The notes beneath the pieces are model-generated. The model was not told the origin of the DNA and did not search any database. It was given only the letters and a program-made list of their open reading frames with translations. A DNA stretch of 64,000 bases from Sphingobium arseniciresistens (GTDB taxonomy: Bacteria; Pseudomonadota; Alphaproteobacteria; Sphingomonadales; Sphingomonadaceae). Shown piece by piece: positions 50,514-58,375 of this stretch (its first letter is position 1; the number at the start of each line of letters is the position of its first letter). Position numbers and translations under genes: made by a program. Location of the stretch: the NCBI GenBank assembly GCA_029167225.1, contig JARFNK010000020.1, forward strand, positions 1-64,000. The letters are read 5' to 3'.

Positions 50514-53492
50514 CTACATGCGGAAGTTGACACCCACCGTCACTGTTCGGCCGATGCGTGTCTGGAACAGCGTATCCTGGCGCTGGCTGTCGATGTAGAG
50601 GCGATTTTCCTCGTCGGTGAGGTTGGTGGCCTCGACGATGATCTTGAGCCGGTCCGTGATGTTGTACGAGGCCGACGCGTCGACATAGAGCGTCGAGTCA
50701 TTGCCCTGAAGGTCGCTGCCGGGCGACGCGGGAATGCCGCGAATGAAATTGTCGCGCCAGTTCGCCGTGCCACGGATGCTGAATTTCTCATCCTCATAAT
50801 AGAGCGTGCCGGACGCCGTATTCTTCGACAGGCCGACAAGGTCCGCCGTCGTCGTCACGGTCGGGACACCGCCGACACTGGCAAGGACATATTGGATCTT
50901 CGACGTCACATGGGTGTAGTTGGCCAGCGCGCCGAGATTGCCCAGGAAGCCGTCGATGAAGTCGAAGGGCACCTGCGCGTTGACCTCGATCCCCTTGAGC
51001 GGACCGCCCGGCGTGTTGAATGGCTGCGACACCGTGAACAGTTCGGTCGGCAGGGTGTTGCTGTTTTCCAGCAGCGCGTCCGGCAGGCCCAGTTGGTTGA
51101 ACGGCATCTGCGTGCTCACCGTCTGGATATAGGTGCCGATATCCTTGTAGAAATAGGCGGCCGAGAGCAGCGAGCCCGGACGGAAATACCATTCGACCGC
51201 CGCGTCGAAGGTCTTGGCGCGGATCGGCTGCAGGAACGGGTTGTTGACATTGCCGACACGGGTCACGGGATTGACGCCGCTGGTCGGGGTGAGCAGGCCC
51301 AGTTCCGGCCGTGCCATCACCTTGGCACCGGAGAAGCGCAGCAGGACATTGGTGATCGGCTCGATCACGATGTTGGCCGACGGCAGCCAATCGTCATAGT
51401 GACGGTTCGTCACCGCATATTGCCCGACCAGATTGGTGGGCGAGGTCGTGCCAGCCGGCGGTGCGACGGCGATATAGCCCGACGCCATCTGGTCCGTCCG
51501 CACATAACGCACGCCTGCGTCGCCGCGCACCTCGACACCCAGCAGCTGGCCGAAGTCAAACGTGCCCATGATATAGGCGCTCTTCACATCCTCGCGGACG
51601 CGGCCACGGCCGCCGCCGCATTCGGTGCCGCAATAGCGGACATCGTCGAAGCCGAAGGTATCGGCCCATTTGTCAGGGTCGATCGCCGCCCAGCTGGCCG
51701 GCGCACCATTGCCCCACAGCTTGTCGACACCAGTGATCTGGCGGGTGATCGAGGCCAGCGTCGTGCCGGCCGGGAGCGCCCGCACGACGGTATCCGCATT
51801 ATAAGGCCGCAGGAATGTCGTCGTGAAATCGCTCTGGCGGAACTGCGTGCCCGCCTTCAGCACGATGCCATCCGACACCGTCCAGGCGAAATTGACCTCG
51901 CCGGTGAAGTTCTTGGTCACGTTCTTGGACGGCTTGCCCTGATAGCTGAAGCCGCCCAGCACGGTGCCGTCGGCAAGCCCCGGCGCGTAAGTGAAGTTCG
52001 CCGGGTTCGACACGTCGAAACCGAAGCCGATCCTGGGCGTGCTGCCACCGTCGCGGAAGTCGATGGAGAAGCCGTCGGCGTCGATCACGTCCATGAAAGT
52101 CTGCAGACGCTTCTTGCCGTCCCAGATCGACCGGTTCATGCCGACCAGCGCCGTCACCTCCAGATTGTCGGTAAAGCGGTGCTTGAAGTTGAAGTTCGCC
52201 TGCTTGAAGGTCGAAACGAAATGGTCGACCAGCCCTTCCGAGCGCACGTCGACGCCATCGAACAGGCCATAGACCAGCGAGCCGTTTTCATCGAATTCCA
52301 CGTCGCGCACGGACACCATCGGCTGGCCGTTGTTCGCCACCGAGCGCGCGAAGGAGAGGCCCGCGATATAATTATCGCGCCGCGTCACGTCGAACCGGGA
52401 ATAGAGCATGTCGAGCGAGATGTCGGTGTCGTCATCGGGCTGGAACTGCAGCGTCAGCGATCCGCCGATACGCTCCTGATCCTGCTCCGAATTCAGGTAG
52501 CGGGGGATGCGCGGGAAGAAGGCGCCGCTGCCCGGTGTGTTCGGCAGGTCGTCCCTGCGCAGGGCGGCAATGGCCTGATAGGCTGCCAGCGATCCGGTGC
52601 GAGGATTGCCGGTGCTGCAGTTCGCGGCGTCCGTTCCCTTCACGGCACTGACAGCCGGGTTGACCGGCGCGTAGCCGAGCGGCGAGCAGAACAGGCCGTT
52701 GGTATTCGCCGACAGGATATCGACGCCCGAATAGCCGACCTCGCGAATGTTGCGCTTCTGATAGGCGAGCGAGGCAAGGATGCCGAAACGGCCATCGCCG
52801 AACTTCTTCGAGATCAGCATCGACGCACGCGGATCGACCTTCTTGGACAGTTCGTTCCACACGCCACGCGCCGTCGTGGTGAAGACGAAATCCTCCTTCT
52901 GGCTGAGCGGCTTGGGCGCACTCAGATCCACGGTCGCGCCCAGCGAGCCCTCCTCGACATCGGCAGAGGGCGTCTTGCGCACGGCCAGGGCGGAAAAGAT
53001 TTCCGTCGGGAAGACGTTGAAGTCGAAGCTGCGGCCGTTGTTGCCTGCGCCATAGATGTCCGAAGAACCTGTCTGCGCACTGCCTTCCATGCCGTTGATG
53101 CGAACACGGGTGAAGCCGGCGCCAAGGCCGCGAACGGAGATATTGCGTCCTTCGCCGCCGTCGCCGCGTGCCAGCGCGACACCGGGAATGCGCTGCATGG
53201 ATTCCGCCAGGTTGGAATCGGGGAACTTGCCGATGTCCTCGGCAACGATGCTGTCGATCGCCGCGGCTTCAAGGCGCTTCTGGTTGAGCGCGCTGCTCAG
53301 CGAGGCGCGAAAGCCGGTGACGACGATATCCTGCTCGTCGGCGGGTGTTTCTGCCGAGGCCTGCGTCGGCGGCGCGGAAGTGGGAGATGCTGGTGCCTGT
53401 GCGGTCGCCGATGTCGCGATACTCATCGCGGAAATCATTGCGAGCGACGAAACTCCGTAAAAAGCGCACGGAATCATTCTGTGTCGAAGCAT
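50514..53492 (-). CDS. TonB-dependent receptor, pectin-locus (oligosaccharide uptake candidate)
   Basis: 992 residues; the ATG at 53492 follows GGGAGGGTGAG. The signal peptide (LAMISAMSIATSATAQ) precedes VVTGFRASLSSALNQKRLEAAAIDSIVAEDIGKFPDSNLAESMQRIPGV, a plug form common in large sphingomonad/Caulobacter sugar receptors. The barrel ends TVTVGVNFRM. There is no STN domain, so regulation differs from the receptor at 5592. It sits between galactanase and esterase genes, suggesting uptake of galactan or oligogalacturonide fragments. Cargo is inferred from neighbours only. Confidence 0.88.
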   Translation of the reverse strand: MLRHRMIPCAFYGVSSLAMISAMSIATSATAQAPASPTSAPPTQASAETPADEQDIVVTGFRASLSSALNQKRLEAAAIDSIVAEDIGKFPDSNLAESMQRIPGVALARGDGGEGRNISVRGLGAGFTRVRINGMEGSAQTGSSDIYGAGNNGRSFDFNVFPTEIFSALAVRKTPSADVEEGSLGATVDLSAPKPLSQKEDFVFTTTARGVWNELSKKVDPRASMLISKKFGDGRFGILASLAYQKRNIREVGYSGVDILSANTNGLFCSPLGYAPVNPAVSAVKGTDAANCSTGNPRTGSLAAYQAIAALRRDDLPNTPGSGAFFPRIPRYLNSEQDQERIGGSLTLQFQPDDDTDISLDMLYSRFDVTRRDNYIAGLSFARSVANNGQPMVSVRDVEFDENGSLVYGLFDGVDVRSEGLVDHFVSTFKQANFNFKHRFTDNLEVTALVGMNRSIWDGKKRLQTFMDVIDADGFSIDFRDGGSTPRIGFGFDVSNPANFTYAPGLADGTVLGGFSYQGKPSKNVTKNFTGEVNFAWTVSDGIVLKAGTQFRQSDFTTTFLRPYNADTVVRALPAGTTLASITRQITGVDKLWGNGAPASWAAIDPDKWADTFGFDDVRYCGTECGGGRGRVREDVKSAYIMGTFDFGQLLGVEVRGDAGVRYVRTDQMASGYIAVAPPAGTTSPTNLVGQYAVTNRHYDDWLPSANIVIEPITNVLLRFSGAKVMARPELGLLTPTSGVNPVTRVGNVNNPFLQPIRAKTFDAAVEWYFRPGSLLSAAYFYKDIGTYIQTVSTQMPFNQLGLPDALLENSNTLPTELFTVSQPFNTPGGPLKGIEVNAQVPFDFIDGFLGNLGALANYTHVTSKIQYVLASVGGVPTVTTTADLVGLSKNTASGTLYYEDEKFSIRGTANWRDNFIRGIPASPGSDLQGNDSTLYVDASASYNITDRLKIIVEATNLTDEENRLYIDSQRQDTLFQTRIGRTVTVGVNFRM

Positions 53493-53538
53493 GAACTCAC
53501 CCTCCCCTATATTCGCCGCCCTGCACGGCGATGACCAT

Positions 53539-53555
53539 GTTTCATTATGTGAAAC
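53539..53555. promoter_or_regulatory. Possible operator upstream of the pectin-locus TonB receptor
   Basis: GTTTCA, five bases, TGAAAC, 47 bp before the receptor ATG in an A+T-rich stretch. It may be the target of a sugar-responsive regulator, which is not in this window. A degenerate relative (TTTCTCACATTGTGTAAT) lies before the oligogalacturonate lyase gene. Confidence 0.3.
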
Positions 53556-53763
53556 TATATGTCAGAATATAGCAGCTGTTCACTAGGAGGGCTAGAGCCC
53601 AATTCGCTTAAGTATGACAAACAGCCGATCATAAGCCAAAGCTCTGTAATCGTCCTGATTTTCTCCCTCAGGCGTCCGAAAATGGCGTGTCCCGGCGATT
53701 TTCAGGGTGAGGCCGCCATTCGCCCGTTCCAGACTTTCAGGCGGCCTTGTTCTTGGATTCGGA

Positions 53764-55011
53764 CTATCGCAGCGCCCTGAGCGGAACGGCGTCGCTCATC
53801 ACCGTGAAGCCAGCATCATTGGGGTGGAGATGGTCGCCGCAGTCATAGGCCGCAGCCATGCGAGCGGGATCATTTTTATCAGCGATCGCAGCGTCGAAAT
53901 CTGCAACGCCGTCCGCTTCCCCGCTTTCCTTGATCCATTTGTTGACGCCCTGTCGCGTCACTTCCCCTTCCGCGCTCCAGTAACCGGCGCCCTTATAGGG
54001 CAATATGGTCGCGAGGATGACTTTCAGCCCCCGCTGATGCCCGCGCGCGATCATCTGGCGATAGGCGGCGACGATTGTGCCGACAGTGGGCGGCGCGTTG
54101 TCCTTATCCCTTGCCGCGGCGCCAATGTCGTTCACGCCTTCGAGAATGATGACATGTGTGGCACCCGGCACCGACAGCACGTCCCGGTCGAAACGGGCAA
54201 GCGCATTGGGACCGGTGCCATCCTTGAGCAGGCGATTGCCGCTGATCCCCATGTTCGCGACGCTCACCGCCTTCCCCGCCTTGACCAGGCGGGCGGCCAG
54301 CTGATCAGGCCAGCGGGTATCGGCGTCCGTCGTCGCACGCACGCCATCGGTGATGGAATCGCCAAATGCCACGACGGTCGGCTGCGCCTGCGGGCTCTCG
54401 ACATCCACGCCCTTCAAGATCAGCCGCTGGTCGAAATGTGTCACCCCCGTCAGCACGGGCGAGGCAGCCTGATCGCCGGCAGCAAGCCAGCCGGTCGCCG
54501 CAGAATAGCTATGGACCGTCGGCTGTACCACGGGCGCGGCAAAATACATGCTGACAGCCAGCCGTGTAAGCGGCGTCACTTTCATGGCGATGGGATCGCT
54601 CAGCATCGGTGCATGGTCAGGAATGGTAACCTCCGCCTGTCCACCAAAAGGCACCGGGCGGTCGCTGCCGGGTACGATCCGGCCTTCCTTGTCGGCAAGG
54701 GCGACACGGACGGCAGCGATGCGCAATGGCGCATCCGACATTTCATTGGAGAGGTTCAGTCGGATCGCCTTGCCGCCACTGCTCAGTCGCACGACCTGCC
54801 GCAGGGTTTTGCCCGCAAGCTCCGGGGCGGGACGAGTGGTGGATGTTTCAAGCGCACCCTGCGGCGCCACGGCCCAGCTGCGCGACCAATGCTGTGCCAA
54901 GGCAGGCTGCGCCGTGGCAGCCGCGAAAGCCAGACAGACGAAAAGGCGCGCGCCGCCGCTTCCTAATGCCTTGAAGGCAATCATCTTGTTCAAAACAGGA
55001 AATTCTCTCAC
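53764..55011 (-). CDS. SGNH/GDSL-family esterase, exported
   Basis: 415 residues from a GTG at 55011 that overlaps the lyase stop and has GGAAGGGG upstream; an ATG at 54984 is the alternative. The signal peptide ends AQPALAQ. An N-terminal beta-domain of about 170 residues precedes the SGNH core: VVAFGDSITDG with the catalytic serine, GISGNRLL, ILEGVNDIG and the catalytic D/H in GDHLHPND. Such enzymes remove acetyl groups from plant polysaccharides, including pectin. It is in an operon with oligogalacturonate lyase. Rhamnogalacturonan or pectin acetylesterase is the likely role, not proven. Confidence 0.85.
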   Translation of the reverse strand: MREFPVLNKMIAFKALGSGGARLFVCLAFAAATAQPALAQHWSRSWAVAPQGALETSTTRPAPELAGKTLRQVVRLSSGGKAIRLNLSNEMSDAPLRIAAVRVALADKEGRIVPGSDRPVPFGGQAEVTIPDHAPMLSDPIAMKVTPLTRLAVSMYFAAPVVQPTVHSYSAATGWLAAGDQAASPVLTGVTHFDQRLILKGVDVESPQAQPTVVAFGDSITDGVRATTDADTRWPDQLAARLVKAGKAVSVANMGISGNRLLKDGTGPNALARFDRDVLSVPGATHVIILEGVNDIGAAARDKDNAPPTVGTIVAAYRQMIARGHQRGLKVILATILPYKGAGYWSAEGEVTRQGVNKWIKESGEADGVADFDAAIADKNDPARMAAAYDCGDHLHPNDAGFTVMSDAVPLRALR

Positions 55012-56264
55012 TTACCAACCCCTTCCGATGCGATCTGAACGGCATAAATCGCCGTTCGCCCTTCCATATTGCCACGGAATATCAGCCATTTGCCGTCCGG
55101 TGTATAATGAAGATTGGGCTCGAGCGTGTAATCCTGATGCGCCATGTCCACCAGTCGCTCCGTCTTGAGCTGGCCGGGCACGATCAGTCCGGGCCTGGGC
55201 GCCTCGGTCAGAACCGGCTTGAACAGGCTGATCCATCGCGACGAATAGGTGCCATCCCCGGCGAAGGTGGCAAGACCGGGCGCGATGTTGAAGTGGACCG
55301 ACAACTGGTCGGGCCGCACTTCATATTGCCGACGCTCGCCACTCAGCACGTCATAGCTGGCGAGCCAGAAAATCCGGTTCCTGGGCGTCTGCAGATCATA
55401 CCAGATCGTCTTCCCGTCCGGGCTCCAGAACTCGTGCCCCGCAATTTCGCCCACCATGCTGCGCTGGTGTACCTTGCGCAGGGCCGAGCCATCGGTTCGG
55501 ATCGTCCAGATGCGATCGACCTTATCCCATGGCCCCTCGTGGCAGAACATCAACAGTCCTGGATCCCTGGGCGAAAACTGCAGATGGTTGAGCCAATCGG
55601 TCGCGCGATGAACGGTGCGCCGTTCGCCGGTCCGGATATCGATGGTGAACATTTCCATCGGCACGCGCGCCGCCAGCCGCGCTTCCATCCACTGCGCCTT
55701 CGCGTCGGCAAAGGACAGCGGCTTGCCGTCCGGGCCGGTGCCCGCATAAGAGGGCGATCCGGTCTTGGGATCGCGGCGCCCCTGACGTGCGATCTCGGGC
55801 GGCGGCGGCTCCAGTTCGCGCTGGCCGGCAAGCAAAGTCTCGTCTGCGTTGATCGTCTCGATCCGGCCGCCCGGCACGTCTGCGATCCTGCGGGTCTTGC
55901 CGGTATCGAGGCTGACCGCCCACAGCGTGACCGGCCCGCCATCGTCAACATTGGCCGCCTTTGTCGTGTAATAGGCAGTGTTGCTGCGCGTACCTGCGAA
56001 CAGCAACCTGTCCACCTTCGTCCGCAGCACCAGCCTGGTACGCCAGTCATGCAGGTTGACCGTCCTGATGCCCTCCGCCGTCAGATAGACCATCCGGTCG
56101 CCCTTTGGCGTGAAGGCGTTATAGTTGAAATAGAGCGCGTAATTGCCCGGGCTGTCATCGATCCGCACGATGCGATGACCGGTTTGCGGATCCTTCCAGG
56201 AGGCTGGACTGACCATGGCAGCGGCCGCAGCCACCAAAGATGTCATCCACCAGCCAACCGACAT
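55008..56264 (-). CDS. Oligogalacturonate lyase (PL22-like)
   Basis: 418 residues from the ATG at 56264 (GGAG 7 bases upstream); a TTG at 56279 is a weaker alternative. WKDPQTGHRIVRI at the N-terminus, LNHLQFSPRDPGLLMFCHEGPWDKVDRIW and AGHEFWSPDGKTIWYDL are the conserved histidine-rich blocks of oligogalacturonate lyase. The family is a beta-propeller, Mn-dependent, that breaks short pectin oligomers to unsaturated monomers. It has a hydrophobic N-terminus (VGWWMTSLVAAAAAM), so it may be exported to the periplasm, unlike the cytoplasmic Erwinia enzyme. It is first in an operon with the SGNH esterase. Confidence 0.85.
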   Translation of the reverse strand: MSVGWWMTSLVAAAAAMVSPASWKDPQTGHRIVRIDDSPGNYALYFNYNAFTPKGDRMVYLTAEGIRTVNLHDWRTRLVLRTKVDRLLFAGTRSNTAYYTTKAANVDDGGPVTLWAVSLDTGKTRRIADVPGGRIETINADETLLAGQRELEPPPPEIARQGRRDPKTGSPSYAGTGPDGKPLSFADAKAQWMEARLAARVPMEMFTIDIRTGERRTVHRATDWLNHLQFSPRDPGLLMFCHEGPWDKVDRIWTIRTDGSALRKVHQRSMVGEIAGHEFWSPDGKTIWYDLQTPRNRIFWLASYDVLSGERRQYEVRPDQLSVHFNIAPGLATFAGDGTYSSRWISLFKPVLTEAPRPGLIVPGQLKTERLVDMAHQDYTLEPNLHYTPDGKWLIFRGNMEGRTAIYAVQIASEGVGK

Positions 56265-56445
56265 ATCGCTCTCCAGCAATCATTTCTCACATTGTGTAAT
56301 CATGACCCATAATTTGCAATGCGAGGGACGGAAAATCTTGCCGGCGGCGAGGGCAAGCATGCGATCTTCCCGGCGATGGGAACAGATTGTCATTCGCCTC
56401 CCCCATGCCTAGCATCGCGCGCTACCATCATCAGGAGCGATCATC

Positions 56446-57366
56446 ATGGTTGAACGGAAGGCCCCGGAGGAAATATCAGCGTCCTCGCACCCCGCCCTGT
56501 CGCGCGAAGTGCTCGACCTGTTCGACAAATATGTCCATGGCGCAATCAGCCGGCGCGGGTTCCTGGACCAATGCGCACTCTATGCCGGCAGCACTGCAGC
56601 CGCAGGCACCCTCCTCGCGTTTCTCAGCCCCGATTTCGCCCGCGCCCAGGTGATCGCCCCGAGTGACCGCCGCATTGCCATATCCAGCGTGGACATCGCC
56701 TCGCCGCAGGGCTCCGGCACCATCCGCGCCTATGTCGCCAAGCCGGCCGGCACGTCGACCAGCAAGCGCAAGCCGGTGGTGCTTGTCATCCATGAAAATC
56801 GCGGATTGAACCCGCATATCGAGGATATCACGCGCCGGCTGGCCGTCGATGGCTTTATCGCCGTCGCACCCGACGCGCTGACCGCGCTTGGCGGCTATCC
56901 CGGCGACGAGGACAGCGCGCGCACCCTGTTCGGCAAGCTGGACCAGACGAAGATCACCGAGGATTTCGTGGCTGCGGCGCATTATGCGCAAGCGCTGCCT
57001 GACGGGAACGGGAAGCTGGGTGCCGTCGGCTTCTGCTACGGTGGCGGCATGGTGAATATGCTGGCCACCCGCATCCCTACGCTTCGTGCCGGCGTTCCCT
57101 TTTACGGCGCGCCCGCGCCTCTGGCGGGCGTCCCGGCGATCAAGGCCGAACTGCTGATACAATTTGCCGGCAATGACACGCGAATCAATGGCATGTGGCC
57201 CGATTATGAGACCGCATTGAAGAAGGTCGGTGTCCGTTTCCAGGCCCATATTTATGAAAATGTCGAACATGGGTTCAACAACGACACGACGCCGCGCTTC
57301 AACAAGGACGCGGCTACGCTCGCCTGGAAAAGGACTTTGGCCTTGTTCAAGCGGACGCTGGCATGA
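56446..57366 (+). CDS. Dienelactone-hydrolase-family protein, Tat-exported
   Basis: 306 residues. A twin-arginine signal (SRRGFLDQCALYAGS, residues 35-49) sits after a 34-residue N-terminal extension, a layout seen in other Tat-exported family members. The alpha/beta-hydrolase core has HENRGLN at 116-122, the cysteine nucleophile in GFCYGGG (C197), D244 in FAGNDTRINGM and H275 in VEHGFNND. The family hydrolyses lactones or esters; the exported branch has no firm substrate. It is divergent from the lyase gene and may be independent of it. Confidence 0.85.
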   Translation: MVERKAPEEISASSHPALSREVLDLFDKYVHGAISRRGFLDQCALYAGSTAAAGTLLAFLSPDFARAQVIAPSDRRIAISSVDIASPQGSGTIRAYVAKPAGTSTSKRKPVVLVIHENRGLNPHIEDITRRLAVDGFIAVAPDALTALGGYPGDEDSARTLFGKLDQTKITEDFVAAAHYAQALPDGNGKLGAVGFCYGGGMVNMLATRIPTLRAGVPFYGAPAPLAGVPAIKAELLIQFAGNDTRINGMWPDYETALKKVGVRFQAHIYENVEHGFNNDTTPRFNKDAATLAWKRTLALFKRTLA

Positions 57367-57504
57367 GGCCAGGCGTGATCCGCCGGCGCGCCATTCGGAT
57401 GGGATCGTCGCGTCAGGGCAGCTTGCCAACACGGCCGAAAATCAGCTGAAACAGCAAGAAATCCGGCAAAACATCTGCAGATCGACCTCCACATAATTCC
57501 GTAT

Positions 57505-57522
57505 GCGTGACGATGGTCACGC
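57505..57522. promoter_or_regulatory. CRP/FNR-like palindrome
   Basis: GCGTGAC, four bases, GTCACGC. It contains GTGA-N6-TCAC, the core of CRP-type sites (TGTGA-N6-TCACA). Its centre (57513.5) is exactly 41.5 bases before the start expected from the -10-like TTAATG at 57542-57547, a classical class-II activator position. The Crp/Fnr gene 200 bp downstream is a candidate binder. Confidence 0.5.
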
Positions 57523-57554
57523 GCTCGCCCGGCCGAATCAGTTAATGTGTCTGT

Positions 57555-57635
57555 GCGACCCGAGGGGAATCAGACACTCCTGATTTCCTTTTTCCTTGGC
57601 CCAGCAGCTTTCGAGTTGCTGGGCCATTTTGTTTT
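57555..57635 (+). ncRNA. Candidate small RNA with intrinsic terminator
   Basis: About 80 nt between a CRP-like site with -10-like box and a strong terminator. It contains a 6-bp hairpin (AATCAG / CTGATT, 57568-57585), a pyrimidine-rich single-stranded stretch (TTCCTTTTTCCTT) and the terminator hairpin. There is no ORF of note. It could instead be the tail of a long dienelactone-hydrolase mRNA, whose stop is 188 bp upstream. Confidence 0.4.
57597..57635 (+). terminator. Rho-independent terminator
   Basis: Perfect 10-bp stem TGGCCCAGCA with its complement and a 10-base loop, then TTTTGTTTT. It is the clearest intrinsic terminator in the window. Confidence 0.85.
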
Positions 57636-57721
57636 CAACGGCCTTTCCAGCGTCATGGTTCACTGTATGTAGCTGAGAATCAGTGTTGCAACGGGCACCT
57701 GATTGCCTTTGGGGGGCTAAC

Positions 57722-58375
57722 TTGCTGGAAGCGGAACGGCTGGCCGTTATCAAAACCGTTTTTTCCTGCGACCACGACAGTGCCGCGGCCCTTGGCGCCG
57801 TGGTGAAAGAAGTCGTCTTCCCCAACAAGAGCACGGTTGCCCATCAAGGCCACGCGACCCAGCATTGCTGGCTGGTCGTGGACGGAACCGCGCAGGCCCG
57901 GATCATCTCGACAGACGGCCAGGAAGCGCTGCTCGCGACCTATGGGCCGGGAGAGGTATTCGGCAGTTATCCAGAACCCTCGCTCCTGCGGGCCGGCATT
58001 GTGGCGATCGGCTCCCTCCGCCTGCTCGCCATCGAAACGGTGACGCTGGTCGAACTCGCGCGCCAGCATGCGGATATCGCGTGCGGCCTTTCCGTGCTGT
58101 TCGCGAGGCAACTCGACATCGTTCTCGATCGCATGGCCGCGCGCACGACCCTGACGGCGACCGGACGCATCTATGCCGAGTTGCTTCGAATGGCCGATGA
58201 GACCGGGACGATTTCCCCGCCACCGGTTCTGTCCGCCTTGGCTCTCAACGTACACACGACACGGGAAACGACATCGCGTGCCATCGCCCATCTCGTGCGA
58301 CGCGGCATCGTCCGTCGGTCCGACGCTGCGCTGGAAATCACCTCGCCCCGGTTATTGGCTGAACTGATCACCTGA
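57722..58375 (+). CDS. Crp/Fnr-family transcription regulator
   Basis: 217 residues from a TTG at 57722, chosen because GGGGGG lies about 5 bases upstream; a GTG at 57683 would add 13 residues. The N-terminal cyclic-nucleotide-binding-like barrel (VVFPNKSTVAHQGHATQHCWLVVDG, YGPGEVFGSYPE) leads to a long dimer helix and a C-terminal helix-turn-helix (LALNVHTTRETTSRAIAHLVRRG). No four-cysteine FNR cluster is present, so oxygen sensing by an Fe-S cluster is unlikely. The ligand is unknown. The last 24 bases overlap the end of the convergent TPR gene. Confidence 0.82.
   Translation: MLEAERLAVIKTVFSCDHDSAAALGAVVKEVVFPNKSTVAHQGHATQHCWLVVDGTAQARIISTDGQEALLATYGPGEVFGSYPEPSLLRAGIVAIGSLRLLAIETVTLVELARQHADIACGLSVLFARQLDIVLDRMAARTTLTATGRIYAELLRMADETGTISPPPVLSALALNVHTTRETTSRAIAHLVRRGIVRRSDAALEITSPRLLAELIT

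Noticed and set aside
50481-53534. 1017-codon open frame antisense to the pectin-locus TonB receptor
   Set aside because: Same effect; the receptor on the minus strand has signal peptide, plug and terminal barrel strand.
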